From CAVYGN01 sp963796325 (GTDB taxonomy: Bacteria; Spirochaetota; Brevinematia; Brevinematales; JAOACQ01), in assembly GCA_963796325.1 (NCBI GenBank), contig CAWCLF010000001.1:1302001-1366000 (forward strand): a stretch of 64,000 nucleotides of DNA. The letters are read 5' to 3'. How positions within the stretch are numbered: the first letter of the stretch is position 1; each line of letters starts with the position of its first letter. Of this stretch, positions 16,653 to 27,054 are shown piece after piece. Under the pieces are notes generated by a model that did no database searches, had not been told where the DNA came from, and saw only the letters and a program-made list of their open reading frames with translations. Position numbers and translations under genes: made by a program.

Positions 16653-17846
16653 TTATTTTTTATGGCCTCGTATAATTTTCCGGTATGCTTCAATATACTT
16701 TTTTTCTTCAATATGCCATCCGAAAAACCTTCGCGCGTTTACGGCATTCCTTTTTTTACTTATTAAATCTTCTTTTGAAATTTTCCCCATTAATTTCACC
16801 AGGCTGTTTTCATCCGGGTTAACATTCCACCCGCAGTCATACTTATCAACAATCGCGCTCATTTCAGGAAAATCGCTGACAATGACCGGTATACCGCTTA
16901 GAATGTATTCAAAAAATTTATTTGGAAGGCAAAAACGATTATTCAGGCAGGTATCTTCGGGCAATGAAAAACCAATATCTGCACTTTGTGTATATAAAAT
17001 TATTTCATCTGGATTAACTGCAGGATGGTAATGTATATTCGGATATCTATTTGTAAATCCCAGGATCTTATTTTGTAAATCGCCATAACCCATAAAAACA
17101 ATATGCAGATTTTTATTTAATTGCGAAAACACATTTAATAAGATGACAATCCCTCTTCCTGGGGAAAATTTGCCTTGATAAATAGCCAATAAATGGTCTT
17201 TTTCAATGCCGAGTTTTTCTTTTAACATATTAGCATTAATATCAGTATTTTTAATGCTCCGGGTGATATTTTCAGGAACATTCCGTATAACGGCGAAGTT
17301 CTTCAGGCGTGGATATTTATTGAGGTACCATTCGGCTATTTTATCACTGACAAAAAGAATTAAATCCGCTTTATATATTACCATCTTTTCCAAACTTTTA
17401 TATATTGATTTAATAAAGAAACCCTTTTCTATCTTTTCAGTTTCCAATTCATGAGCGTCATAAACAATTTTCATGTTTTTATTAATAAATGTCTTTAAAA
17501 ATACTCCGATAGGAAGAGTTTCGATGCTATGACATTGACAAACCACCGCTTCATATTTTCTTAGAATCGGTATTGTTTTAAGAGTAAATTCTCCCATCAT
17601 TAAAATTCTGATAATCGGATTTCTTTTAAATTTTGACCAAAACAGCCTGATCCTGATGATTTCCATTTTTTTGCCGCGGATTTCATGATCCTTTAAACCG
17701 GCTTTCCAGAAACATATTACAATGATTTTATCAGTAATACCGCATTTTAATAGAGATTTTGTTTCTTTGATGATCCTTGAGTCAGATTGAAAATAACCCT
17801 GAAAGACATGAAGATGACAATTCTTGTATATGACGGAATTATTCAT
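16653..17846 (-). CDS. GT4-family glycosyltransferase
   Basis: This 397-aa GT-B transferase has the N-terminal segment NCHLHVFQGYFQSDSRI and the motif VYDAHELETEKIEKG. The second domain starts near LLAIYQGKFSPGRGIVIL, and the donor site contains NKFFEYILSGIPVIVSD. AT-rich codons set it apart from the transferases at 7-13.5 kb. An IS5-family element is inserted 33 bases upstream of its start codon, so it is now cut off from the DUF354 gene that precedes it in the operon. Whether the element supplies a promoter is unknown. Confidence 0.88.
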   Translation of the reverse strand: MNNSVIYKNCHLHVFQGYFQSDSRIIKETKSLLKCGITDKIIVICFWKAGLKDHEIRGKKMEIIRIRLFWSKFKRNPIIRILMMGEFTLKTIPILRKYEAVVCQCHSIETLPIGVFLKTFINKNMKIVYDAHELETEKIEKGFFIKSIYKSLEKMVIYKADLILFVSDKIAEWYLNKYPRLKNFAVIRNVPENITRSIKNTDINANMLKEKLGIEKDHLLAIYQGKFSPGRGIVILLNVFSQLNKNLHIVFMGYGDLQNKILGFTNRYPNIHYHPAVNPDEIILYTQSADIGFSLPEDTCLNNRFCLPNKFFEYILSGIPVIVSDFPEMSAIVDKYDCGWNVNPDENSLVKLMGKISKEDLISKKRNAVNARRFFGWHIEEKKYIEAYRKIIRGHKK

Positions 17847-17883
17847 ATAAACTCATTTATTCGGGTTTTTATCCAATAATTTA

Positions 17884-17897
17884 GGGCGGTTCCAAAA
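17884..17897. repeat. Left terminal inverted repeat of the IS5-family element
   Basis: GGGCGGTTCCAAAA pairs with the right end at 19118-19131 with one mismatch. The 4-bp target duplication TTTA lies outside at 17880-17883. Confidence 0.85.
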
Positions 17898-17972
17898 ACT
17901 GCCCTTTCATGTTCTTTTATCGTAAAATGCTATAAAATATTAGTCAAGGTTAACTAAAGGGGTGCATTAACC

Positions 17973-19025
17973 ATGACAAAAACGAAAGAGCAGGGAAATC
18001 AAAGTCTTTTTGATTATCAGGAACGAATGGCGACACTCGAAAAAAATCCTTTGGAAAAACTAAATGATGTAATCGAATGGGAAAACTTCAGACCCGCTTT
18101 AAACGAAATTCTTGCCCCAAAGGAGCAGAAAGCACCAGGCGGTGCCTCACATTATGACTATGTTTTCATGTTTAAAATTCTAATTATACAGAGGTATTAT
18201 AATCTCTCTGATGAACAGACTGAATTCAGGATAAACGACAGCCTTTCGTTACAGAGATTTCTTGGAATTACGCTTGCGGACAAAGTTCCCGATCATAACA
18301 AGATATGGGAATTCAGGGAAAGGCTTACAAAATCAGGGAAAATGAAGGCATTATTTCATGCGTTTGATTATTACCTTCAACAGCAGGGAGTAATCGGCAA
18401 AACAGGAGCAATAATAGATGCCAGTTTTGTTGAAGTGCCGAAACAGCGGAATAATCGGGATGATAACAAGAAAATCAAGGAAGGAAAAATTCCTGAAAAC
18501 TGGAAAGACGAACCGAATAAGTTATCCCATAAGGACACAGATGCCCGCTGGACAAAGAAAAACAATGAAACATATTACGGGTATAAAAATCATATAAAAG
18601 CCGATATCCTGTCAAAGATAATCAGAGAGTATGAAGTTACCGACGCAAGCGTCCATGATTCCCAGACGATGGAAAAATTATTAAATGAAAAGGATATAGG
18701 TAAAAGGATATTTGCAGATAGCGCATATATCGGGGCAGAGAAGCAAGGATTGATAAAAAAGTTTAAACTTATAAATCGCATCAATGACAAAGGTTTCAGG
18801 AACAAGAAACTCAGGAAAGGACAAAAGAAACTAAACTATCTAAAGAGTCGAATCCGATGCAGGGTTGAACACATATTCGGGTTTATTGAAAACAGTATGA
18901 ATGGGAGCTATATCAGGACAATCGGAATAAAGAGGGCAGAAACAAGTATTGGCCTGATGAACATAGTTTACAATATGATGAGATATGCGTTCCTGGTGAG
19001 GGAAAATTGCCTAAAATCAGCATGA
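17973..19025 (+). CDS. IS5-family DDE transposase
   Basis: This 350-aa transposase looks intact. The N-terminal helical domain (SLFDYQERMATLEKNPLEKL) is followed by a DDE catalytic core. The first aspartate lies in AIIDASFVEVP, the second in IFADSAYIGAEKQ, and the glutamate in RCRVEHIFGFIENSM, with the Y-R-E signature arrangement of IS5 enzymes. An upstream AAAGGGG sequence can act as the ribosome site. Length and order fit the IS5 group. No frameshift is visible, so the element may still be mobile. Confidence 0.93.
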   Translation: MTKTKEQGNQSLFDYQERMATLEKNPLEKLNDVIEWENFRPALNEILAPKEQKAPGGASHYDYVFMFKILIIQRYYNLSDEQTEFRINDSLSLQRFLGITLADKVPDHNKIWEFRERLTKSGKMKALFHAFDYYLQQQGVIGKTGAIIDASFVEVPKQRNNRDDNKKIKEGKIPENWKDEPNKLSHKDTDARWTKKNNETYYGYKNHIKADILSKIIREYEVTDASVHDSQTMEKLLNEKDIGKRIFADSAYIGAEKQGLIKKFKLINRINDKGFRNKKLRKGQKKLNYLKSRIRCRVEHIFGFIENSMNGSYIRTIGIKRAETSIGLMNIVYNMMRYAFLVRENCLKSA

Positions 19026-19117
19026 TTTATCTGAATAAAAGGAACCAGAATTAAATTTAGGATTTTATTTATCAGTCCAATTGTTTTAATACTGAAGATT
19101 AGTTAAAATAAATTAGA

Positions 19118-19131
19118 TTTTGGAACTGCCC
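19118..19131. repeat. Right terminal inverted repeat of the IS5-family element
   Basis: TTTTGGAACTGCCC is the inverted counterpart of the left end at 17884-17897. The outer flank TTTA (19132-19135) duplicates 17880-17883. Confidence 0.85.
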
Positions 19132-19152
19132 TTTAGATAATTATATTTACTT

Positions 19153-20193
19153 TTATTTAATTTCTTTATCAATATAATCCAGCAGCCATTGTTGAATATC
19201 AATTTTATCCTTTAGTAGAATTTCCCTTTTTCTCTTTCCGGCTTCCCATAAATTTGTATTTCTCAATAATTCTTTAGCTTTACTTAAAACATTCTGAAAT
19301 ATTGCATCTCTGGCGGGGGAATTATACAGCAATTGATATTTATCCTCCTGTTCCTTTGTATAACCCAGAATGAAAGGATTAATATAAAGAGCATGTGTTC
19401 CAAGCACGGCGGATTCGGAAGCCATTGTCGCACCTTCTCCAATATATAACAATGCGTAATAAAGCAAATGATGTATTTTTTCATACGGGGAATTTATCCT
19501 GTATTTTTCGAATTCTTTCGGCAATTGCTCTTCTGAGCTCACAAATACCCTCGCTTCCTTTTCCAGTTCTTTCAACAATTCAAATTTATATGCATTATTC
19601 AATCCTTTATATCCAATATCATGGCTTGCGTTCCAGGCGACAAAGCGGACTACTATAAATCTGCTGTTTTCATCCAATCCCAGTGCTTTAATCACAGATA
19701 TATCGGGTTTGAAATATTTCGGAAAAAGATAAAATAATTCTTTGTATGTATCAAGCCTGATTTGTTTTTCCCCGAGGTCAATAAGAAAAGAAGTCGATGT
19801 AATAATTTTATAAGAAAATATTTTACAGAAAAAAAGACTGAATTTCGATATTTCCGTATCTTCATAAATTATGTGTTTTTTCCCGAGAAAGAAGGCGGTT
19901 ATTGCCGTCATCGGACTGGCGCCGCTTATGAGAACATCGGGTTTAAACTTAAAACCGATTATTATATGCAGAATAGTGGTCCATATAAACAGTATGGCTT
20001 TTTCAAAAATATTTTTACCGGTCGAAGAAGCCGCTAAATCATAAGAAATTGAATATTTATCGAGCAGTTCAAGATCCCTGTCTTTGTCTATCGCAATAAT
20101 TTTTGTCTTATGTCCGTTTTTCTCCAGATTGAAAATAATATTTTTAAACATATGAACAAAAGCCGGATGAGCGACAGAAAATAAAACTCTCAT
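19153..20193 (-). CDS. DUF354-family GT-B-like protein
   Basis: This 346-aa protein starts MRVLFSVAHPAFVHMFKNII and continues with KPDVLISGASPMTAITAFFLGKKHIIYEDTE. That is the pattern of DUF354, a GT-B-fold family related to UDP-GlcNAc 2-epimerases and found in surface-polysaccharide loci. The C-terminal region has YIGEGATMASESAVLGTHALYIN, a likely nucleotide-sugar contact. The enzymatic activity of the family is not established. It lies between the broken GT fusion and the IS5-family element. Originally it was probably about 50 bases upstream of the GT4 gene. Confidence 0.82.
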   Translation of the reverse strand: MRVLFSVAHPAFVHMFKNIIFNLEKNGHKTKIIAIDKDRDLELLDKYSISYDLAASSTGKNIFEKAILFIWTTILHIIIGFKFKPDVLISGASPMTAITAFFLGKKHIIYEDTEISKFSLFFCKIFSYKIITSTSFLIDLGEKQIRLDTYKELFYLFPKYFKPDISVIKALGLDENSRFIVVRFVAWNASHDIGYKGLNNAYKFELLKELEKEARVFVSSEEQLPKEFEKYRINSPYEKIHHLLYYALLYIGEGATMASESAVLGTHALYINPFILGYTKEQEDKYQLLYNSPARDAIFQNVLSKAKELLRNTNLWEAGKRKREILLKDKIDIQQWLLDYIDKEIK

Positions 20194-20268
20194 CTATTTA
20201 GTCCTTTACTTATACAATCTCTCATTATCCTGAATATCCATCCGCATCGCAAAAATTAAGGAATTAAT

Positions 20269-22785
20269 TCAATCAACAAGCATTAATCTTTTCAACCGGT
20301 CTTTCATTATTCTTCCGATATTCCCGGGGGAAAACTCCTTATGAATTGTAAGAGCCCCCCGGGCGGCCAGGTCATTCCGCCATTTTCCTTCCTTAATGAG
20401 CTTTTTCATATAGTAAACCGCGTGGTCGATATCCGGATCGGCCCACACCTGATATGCTTTATACGGCCCGTAATCGGCGCCGACTTTTACCAATTCATAG
20501 TCCACAAGACATGAATTGTCAGGTCTCATAAAGTCGGTGTTGCCGGACCAGTTTGTCCCGATAACCGGTTTTTCCAGATACATTGCTTCTGCCAGTCCCA
20601 GGCCGAAGCCTTCGGAGCGGTGCAATGAGATAAAGCTGTCCGTTAAATTTAAAAGCGCGTCCACCTCCGCTCTGCTGATAATGGAATCGATTTAGTAAAT
20701 ATTCGGCCAGCCCTCTATCATCTGCCTTATCAATTCCACCTCTAAAAGATTACTTTGGGGGTTGTTGATTTTAATGACAAGGCCGGCTTTTCCGCTTTTC
20801 GGATTAAATGCTTTTTGAAAAGCGGCAATAGCACCCTGGGGATTCTTACGGGCATGGAAACTATGTGTGTCATACATTGTCAGAAACAGGAAGCTTTTTT
20901 CGGGCAGATTGAAATGTTTCCTTTTATAATGAAGATTCCCGGCCACCTCGATTGCGAGGGGCATTGTCAATACCGGCACAGTGGCTTTTAAACTGACGGA
21001 TTTTAGAATAAAATCGGACAAAACCCAGACCTCGTCAAGCATTTGAAAAGCCGATGTCCATTCCTCGGGAAAATCAGGAAGCTCCCAGGCCCAGTATCCT
21101 ATATTATACTGTCCCGATGAAATATGCTTTGCGAGATAAATATTTGATGTCAATAACCCATCGGCGTTCATGGCAAATACATTTGTATTATATTTTAATA
21201 TTTTTGTTTCTTTACCGGCCCAGCTGAAATCCTCTGTCCGGGCGTTATTGCCGAAATTATGTTCAAATAATCCAAAAGGGATATCGGTACAATTCAGGGC
21301 TTTAGCGGTAATTCTTGACACCTCGCCTATACCCATTTCAGCCCTGACATATCCGATAATGTTTACTCCCGGCATCAGGTGTTTAGGCGGGAAATTTTTA
21401 TGATTCTTAAACTGCCAGTTCGCCAGCCGCTTTTTCAATAACTTTTTTAATGATTCCGGGAATATTTTTTTAACCGATCGGGGCATATTATATAAAATGC
21501 TTATAATTCTTAAGATAAAAAATCTTATCATACGCTTCAGTTTACCCGATTTGGGTGAATCGCTATTATTATTTTGATAATTGCAGAACGACTTTCTAGC
21601 CGGCCCGGTGTACTCATCCGGCATATTGCCGGCACGGATAAACCATTCGCAGAACTCTGCCCTGTTCCGTTTCTTAATGTCCGGAAAAGAGCTTTGCAAG
21701 TCCGGCCTGGATTCCCAGATGTAAAGCATCAATTCGGAAACAATAGGCAGGTTATCCCCGGTTTTATCTTTCCGGTATTGCGCACCGAGGAACAGGGAAC
21801 TATTTTCAAAAGGATTCTTACCGGCCTTTTTTAATAAATCGGGCTTGCTTCGGCAACATTGCCTGATAATATCCAGAATAATAATCCCGTCCTGGAACCT
21901 GGAATAACCATATTCAATTTCCCGGTATTTTTTTAAATCCTGTTCATGTAATTTTTCGATATATTCCAAAAACAATTTCTTTATCACCGGATGATTAGAT
22001 AGATGAAAACGGTCCTGATGTCTTGATATATTCTCCGGCATTTGAGGATTTAAGCCGCTGAAATGATAAAAGACCAGAGGCTGGTCACAGGCATAGACAG
22101 CATTGTTTTTTTCGGTCAACCGTCTGTGTCCTAAATTCCAATAAGCCGTATTGTAGCCGGGATGCCGGATTATTTTAACATCGCCGAACAAGCCCGGAAT
22201 CAAGTCGAACCATTTTTGATCGACAAAATAACCGTTATTAATATCGATAATGCAGTTATATTCCAGTTTCTGCCGCCACCACTTGATAAAGACATCTAAT
22301 TGCCTGTGCCTGGCCAGACCTAAAAACCCTAAATTATAGGCGCCGGCCAATAATATATCATGTTCATCGGGTTTTTTATCATCCAGAAATCCCGTCAGAT
22401 GCGGCGTCAAAACAATAAAATTCCCATCGTCAAAAGCTTTTTCAACTTCGGACATTTTTTGATAAACAAATATGTCCGGATCGAGGTAGATGACCCTGTC
22501 GTATCCTTCCCGGAATAATTTATCGAAGACCCGGGGCTTTACGGCAGTGCAGAATTCCAGGACATTATATCTGAATAAAAGCCGGAAAATATCGGGATGC
22601 CGCAAATCATTAATTGAATACACATTGCAATCGAATTGAGAAACATCCAGGCCTTCCATTTTATCGGCGAGCAATAAAAACCTGTCCCATTCCGGGTGCT
22701 GTTTTTGGACCGAGTGAAAAAGGACCTTTGAATAATGAATGTAATTCCTGGCGCAAATCGTAAAAACAGCGGTTCTCGGCATCAA
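20269..22785 (-). pseudogene. GT-A/GT-B fusion glycosyltransferase interrupted by one in-frame nonsense codon
   Basis: Two minus-strand ORFs (22785-20692 and 20664-20269) are in the same frame, separated only by TAA at 20692-20694. Between them the frame reads IDSIISRAEVDALLNLTD without further stops. The N-terminal half is GT8-like (RVIYLDPDIFVY with a DxD-type motif at about residues 100-108). The second half is GT4-like (NIIGYVRAEMGIGEVSR). Its EX7E donor motif (HRSEGFGLGLAEAMYLEKPV) lies beyond the stop. The truncated product would keep the GT-A half but lose the catalytic part of the GT-B half. Full length would be about 838 codons. A sequencing error cannot be excluded. Confidence 0.82.
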
Positions 22786-22934
22786 ATTCCCCCATTGAAA
22801 TTATTTTCTAAGCACTGCCAGACCGTGAATATTATCAATACGACTTCTTCCTTTTAAATTATCCGGCTGCGGATCATTTATCAGTCTTCGAGAACAGGTT
22901 TTATCAACCCGAACAAGCCGGCTGCTTTAACGAT

Positions 22935-23030
22935 AGGGCGGTTCCAAAACCCGTCATTTATGTACCGGTAGTTTAAAACGAGGTAAAATAATAGTCAAAA
23001 ACCGGAAAGCGGCTTATGACAAAAATCAAG
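22935..23030 (+). mobile_element. Decayed left end of an IS5-family element
   Basis: AGGGCGGTTCCAAAA at 22935 repeats the left end of the complete element. The following 80-90 bases keep scattered identity, including taatagtcaa and a start-like ATGACAAAAA at 23016. After about ten codons a stop occurs and similarity ends. No right end or transposase remains. The rest of the 22786-23187 gap holds no other feature I can support. Confidence 0.65.
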
Positions 23031-23187
23031 AAAATATATGCATATTAAAGGCTGATTAATTGCGTAACCGGATGCATTATTTTATACTTAAAATATTATG
23101 TGCCCGGGACTTTTACACAAAACAATTCATTGCCGGATAATGTAATGAGCAAAAGAAATACTTTATCATAAAGAGGAATTCGAAATA

Positions 23188-25716
23188 ATGGCTCATCTAC
23201 CCAATCACATAAAACCCTCACGAACTCATGTAAACATAAATAATAGCCGCAATAAAGATATTGCATTAATCGATATAATTGTTTTATTCACATGTATTGT
23301 CAGTATAATATCCATTATCCTTTTATCCTGCAATTTATTTAAATCACTGACGGTTATAATATTTAGTTTTATAATCCTGGCTGTTATATTGTTTATTATA
23401 ATATTCGTTTTTAAATATAAATTTCAAATTAAAGATAAAAGATTTGATATAATCATATTGCCGGTTCTTTTCATAGCCGTACTTTTCCGTTTCCAGCCTT
23501 ACTTATACCTCGCGGGCGGGCAGGATGAGGGGCTGTATATAGCCATGTCCAAACAATTTGAAGAGCAAGGAAAATATGTATTTGCCGATCGTTTCCGGGA
23601 AAAATTAAGCGAAAATGAGAAAATTATTTACGATAATGATAAAAACGGTATTTTCCCCGGAGTTGTCAACCTGGGAAATAACAATAGAACCATGCATTTT
23701 TATCCCCTGCACCCTATGTTAATGGCAATTTTCGGGAACATATTGGGAGATGACAATCGGGTTTATTCACTGGTCTTTTTATCATTATTATCGGTAATTG
23801 CCTTTTATCTCATCGCATATGAAATTTCAGGAAAAAGAAAATTCCCGGCTTATCTTGCGGCTTTATTCATTGCAATGAATCCCTTATTGACCTTCATGTC
23901 TAAATTTCCCGTTTCTGAAATGACCGCATTAGCTTTCAGTTCATTTTCCTTTTATTATTTACTAAAATATTATCAGGATTCAAAAGAAGAAAAATACGGT
24001 AATTTATATCCGGTATTATCTTTTCTCCTATTTAACTCTTTATGCTATACCCGCATCAGCGCTTTTATGTATATTCCATTTTTCCTGATCCTGCCGGTCA
24101 TCATCATGATTTTTGTTAAGAACAGAAAAGTGAAAATGGGGCTGATCCTGACTATTTTTTCCATTATCCTGTTTTTTGTATTATCCATTTTATATTATTA
24201 TCATTTTGAGCCTATTGTTTATTCAGGCTGGTTGTATCGTTATATAATCAGGGTTTTCGGAAAAAATTGGATGCTTATTTCGGGTTTCTTCCTTCTCTTT
24301 ACTGTATTAATCCTGATAATTTCAAGTATAATTTTTAAAAAAGATAAAAATATATTTATAAAAGAATTTTTTTTGAACAATATTAATTTAATTTTTTTTA
24401 TTGCCTTTTTGGTTTTATTGGTTTTAAGCGGTATCGACTTCTATCAACTCGGATTCACATCAAAATATACCAGCATCCGCTGGGAATACGGCAATCAAGG
24501 ATTCAGAGACATACGGTTCACGGCCATATATAACATTTTTCTTTATCTTTCCCCTATCGGTTTTTTTGTTGTATTTTATGCATTGTCTTTTTTTATAAAA
24601 CATAAAAATCCTTTGATTAATTTATTGATCGGATTTATTTTACTGTTCTGGTCATATGTTTTGATTTTCAATAAAATAGTCAATTATCAGTTTTATTACG
24701 CAAGATATTTTTCAACCGAGGTCATTCCTTACACATTATTGTTTTTAGCTCTTTCGTTCGATCGCTTTTTAAACATTTGTAATAATAGATACGGCAAAAC
24801 ATTTCTATATTTCTTGATTTCTTTTATGTTAGTGTATTTTGGGTTTTTCGCATCTTTCCAGTTTTTAGGAAAGGAGGGGGCTGACACCGGATTTTTTACC
24901 CAATTGAAGGGGAAAATAGCTGAAAACGATATCCTTTTTTATAATGAGCCTTACGAGTTTTCTTATAATATCATTGGCACGCCATTGAAGTATTATTATG
25001 ATCTGAATTTATTAAATTTAAACGATTTAAACAATATTGAATTAATCAATGCATTTGTCGGCAGCGGCAAATCTATTTTTGTTTTATCCCCATATCGTGT
25101 CGGTAATTTAAATTATTTGGAATATCTGGATGAATATAAATATGAAAACGGTTTTTACTTTAATGGAACGCATCTGCATTATCAGGATAATAATATCAAG
25201 CCCTCAATCAGAACGCTTGAATTGCCTTTTTATAGATATTTAATTCCTTCACAATATTGCGTATGGGAAAGAATTTATTACCTTTACAAATTGAATAAAA
25301 AGTCTGTTTATTTCCATCGATCTTATTCAATAATCAGGCCGAGGGAAATGATGTCCGGTCATTTGCTTAATTTTTATAATGATTATATCTGGACAAGCGG
25401 CGATGGAATAATTAAAGATCTGAATATAAATTTACAAGCGGATAATAAATATATTGTCATTCAGACATTCGGATGGAACCCTGACCGGAATATTCGGAAT
25501 TCAATAAACTTGAATGTATTTATCGAGGGAATTAACTTAAAATATATAACTTTTAAAAATAACGCATATTACTTTATATTGGATAAAAAAATTAAAGAAA
25601 TAAAGGTAATAAGATTGAAATCAACGACTTTTGTTCCCAGTGCTCTTGGAATAAATAAGGATAATAGAGTTCTGGGTATAGACGTAGATGCTATTTATTT
25701 TACAAATAAATTATAA
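23188..25716 (+). CDS. Large polytopic GT-C-type glycosyltransferase-like membrane protein
   Basis: This 842-aa protein has about 12 hydrophobic helices in residues 25-560 and a soluble C-terminal domain of about 280 residues. The first exported loop has LYLAGGQDEGLYIAMSKQF. Its acidic pair fits the DE/DD metal-binding motif that GT-C enzymes (GT39/GT83-like) place there. Such enzymes use polyprenyl-phosphate sugars at the outer face of the inner membrane. It could add a side sugar or act as a polymerase, as no separate Wzy was seen. The gene is very AT-rich. A ribosome site AGAGGAAT lies upstream. Substrate unknown. Confidence 0.75.
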   Translation: MAHLPNHIKPSRTHVNINNSRNKDIALIDIIVLFTCIVSIISIILLSCNLFKSLTVIIFSFIILAVILFIIIFVFKYKFQIKDKRFDIIILPVLFIAVLFRFQPYLYLAGGQDEGLYIAMSKQFEEQGKYVFADRFREKLSENEKIIYDNDKNGIFPGVVNLGNNNRTMHFYPLHPMLMAIFGNILGDDNRVYSLVFLSLLSVIAFYLIAYEISGKRKFPAYLAALFIAMNPLLTFMSKFPVSEMTALAFSSFSFYYLLKYYQDSKEEKYGNLYPVLSFLLFNSLCYTRISAFMYIPFFLILPVIIMIFVKNRKVKMGLILTIFSIILFFVLSILYYYHFEPIVYSGWLYRYIIRVFGKNWMLISGFFLLFTVLILIISSIIFKKDKNIFIKEFFLNNINLIFFIAFLVLLVLSGIDFYQLGFTSKYTSIRWEYGNQGFRDIRFTAIYNIFLYLSPIGFFVVFYALSFFIKHKNPLINLLIGFILLFWSYVLIFNKIVNYQFYYARYFSTEVIPYTLLFLALSFDRFLNICNNRYGKTFLYFLISFMLVYFGFFASFQFLGKEGADTGFFTQLKGKIAENDILFYNEPYEFSYNIIGTPLKYYYDLNLLNLNDLNNIELINAFVGSGKSIFVLSPYRVGNLNYLEYLDEYKYENGFYFNGTHLHYQDNNIKPSIRTLELPFYRYLIPSQYCVWERIYYLYKLNKKSVYFHRSYSIIRPREMMSGHLLNFYNDYIWTSGDGIIKDLNINLQADNKYIVIQTFGWNPDRNIRNSINLNVFIEGINLKYITFKNNAYYFILDKKIKEIKVIRLKSTTFVPSALGINKDNRVLGIDVDAIYFTNKL

Positions 25717-25875
25717 CCTTAGACGGCCGCAGCAATTAATCCTTAAATTCAAGCGCAGCCTGTACCGGGTATACGGAAAATATTGCGCAATGTCTGAAAT
25801 AGTTATAAAATGACTGATAATATTGTGTGTTAAATTTCTGCGCAGTAACAGTTTTTGAGCGGCAGGGAAAATATT

Positions 25876-27054
25876 ATGACGGCATTTTATGAAAAATTAT
25901 TATCTGTAATAGACAGGCAATATCGAAATTATGAATCATATAGAACCTATTGCGATATGGAAGGGATAAAATTTCAGGACTTGAAAGCGGCAATTCATTC
26001 CGGAGAGCTCTATCGCATCCCTGCGATACCGGCAGACTGGTTCAAGAAAAATAAAGGCAAAGGTTTATTCAGGAAACTTGCAGACTTAAAGCAGGAAGGA
26101 TGCTGGCTCGTATCCAGCTCCACCAGCGGGGATTCAAGCTATACATGGCGTACGGAAGATGATATTCAGTCGATCATGGATTCCTTTGCCCGGGCGTACA
26201 GGAAGGCTCCGGAGTGCAAAGCCGTAGCTTTTATGCCTGATATAGATTTTTTGAAAAAAGTCGGGCAGCGCTTTGCCATAGATGACAGGCCGGTAAGATT
26301 TTATGCGACAGTGCCCGCAGAAGCCGCTGAAAAAGCATTCGGAAATATGGATTATTTAGTAAAATTAAATAAACTGAAAACAATATGGTCAATGGTAAAA
26401 ACCGGGGGAAAAGGCCGGCCTGTTATGGAGATACAGGAAAATATACTGTTAAGCGGGATTCAAGCCGCTCTTCGAAATGAAACCCGGCTGGTATTCGCCG
26501 TTTCAGTGCTGATACTGCATCCTTTTCTTAAAGGGCTGTCTAAAAAATACCGGCTTGGAAGAAACGCATTTTTTGTTACCGGCGCAGGGGGATGGGATGG
26601 TAAAAAAGGGACGAATCGGGGCGATCCCGTCATTAAATCGGCATTTGTAAGAGATATGTGTGAAAAGTTCGGGATCCCGGAAAGCTGCATCGAAACAAAC
26701 TTCAGGGATATCTATGGTACGACGGAAAACGGTAAAGCGCAGGCGGGTCTTTATTCGCAGGAACACCGGGACTATGTATTCGAAGTTGAAGATGATGCGA
26801 AACTTTATGTTATTAACCCTGTAGACGGACGGCCGGCAAAGATCGGCGGGCGGGGCTACCCGAGATTTATATCGCCCCATGGTACTGACGGATTTGCAGG
26901 CGCGTGTGTGCAGCAAAACGATCTTGTTACGGTCGTTTCTTTATTTGACGACGGTTCTGTAAAGCAATTTACTCATATATCTCGCGCTTCGGGTGAAAGC
27001 GGGGCCGGCGGCGCAGGGTGCGCGTATGAACTGGCCGAGGGCGTCAGATTATGA
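25876..27054 (+). CDS. LuxE-like acyl-protein synthetase
   Basis: LuxE enzymes activate fatty acids as acyl-AMP and pass the acyl group to a cysteine, then to the LuxC reductase. The 392-aa protein starts at ATG 25876 with AGGGA seven bases upstream; a TTG at 25855 would add seven residues. The N-terminus (RIPAIPADWFKK) and the nucleotide-binding loop LVSSSTSGDSSYTWR match the family. Other motifs are FFVTGAGGWDGKKG and IYGTTENG. It overlaps the LuxC-like gene by four bases (ATGA), so the pair is translationally coupled. The product is probably cytoplasmic. Luciferase genes are absent. Confidence 0.82.
   Translation: MTAFYEKLLSVIDRQYRNYESYRTYCDMEGIKFQDLKAAIHSGELYRIPAIPADWFKKNKGKGLFRKLADLKQEGCWLVSSSTSGDSSYTWRTEDDIQSIMDSFARAYRKAPECKAVAFMPDIDFLKKVGQRFAIDDRPVRFYATVPAEAAEKAFGNMDYLVKLNKLKTIWSMVKTGGKGRPVMEIQENILLSGIQAALRNETRLVFAVSVLILHPFLKGLSKKYRLGRNAFFVTGAGGWDGKKGTNRGDPVIKSAFVRDMCEKFGIPESCIETNFRDIYGTTENGKAQAGLYSQEHRDYVFEVEDDAKLYVINPVDGRPAKIGGRGYPRFISPHGTDGFAGACVQQNDLVTVVSLFDDGSVKQFTHISRASGESGAGGAGCAYELAEGVRL

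Larger units (their letters stand above)
17884..19131 (+). mobile_element. IS5-family insertion sequence, complete
   Basis: This 1248-bp element has 14-bp terminal inverted repeats (GGGCGGTTCCAAAA left, complement of GGGCAGTTCCAAAA right). It is bordered by TTTA on both sides (17880-17883 and 19132-19135), the 4-bp target duplication expected for IS5-type transposition. It contains one intact transposase gene on the plus strand, opposite to the surrounding operon. The clean duplication indicates a fairly recent insertion. A decayed left end of a related element is found at 22935. Confidence 0.92.

Noticed and set aside
17884..23030. Composite transposon carrying the DUF354 and GT genes
   Set aside because: The second end is a decayed left end in direct orientation without a transposase or right end, and no outer target duplication is seen.
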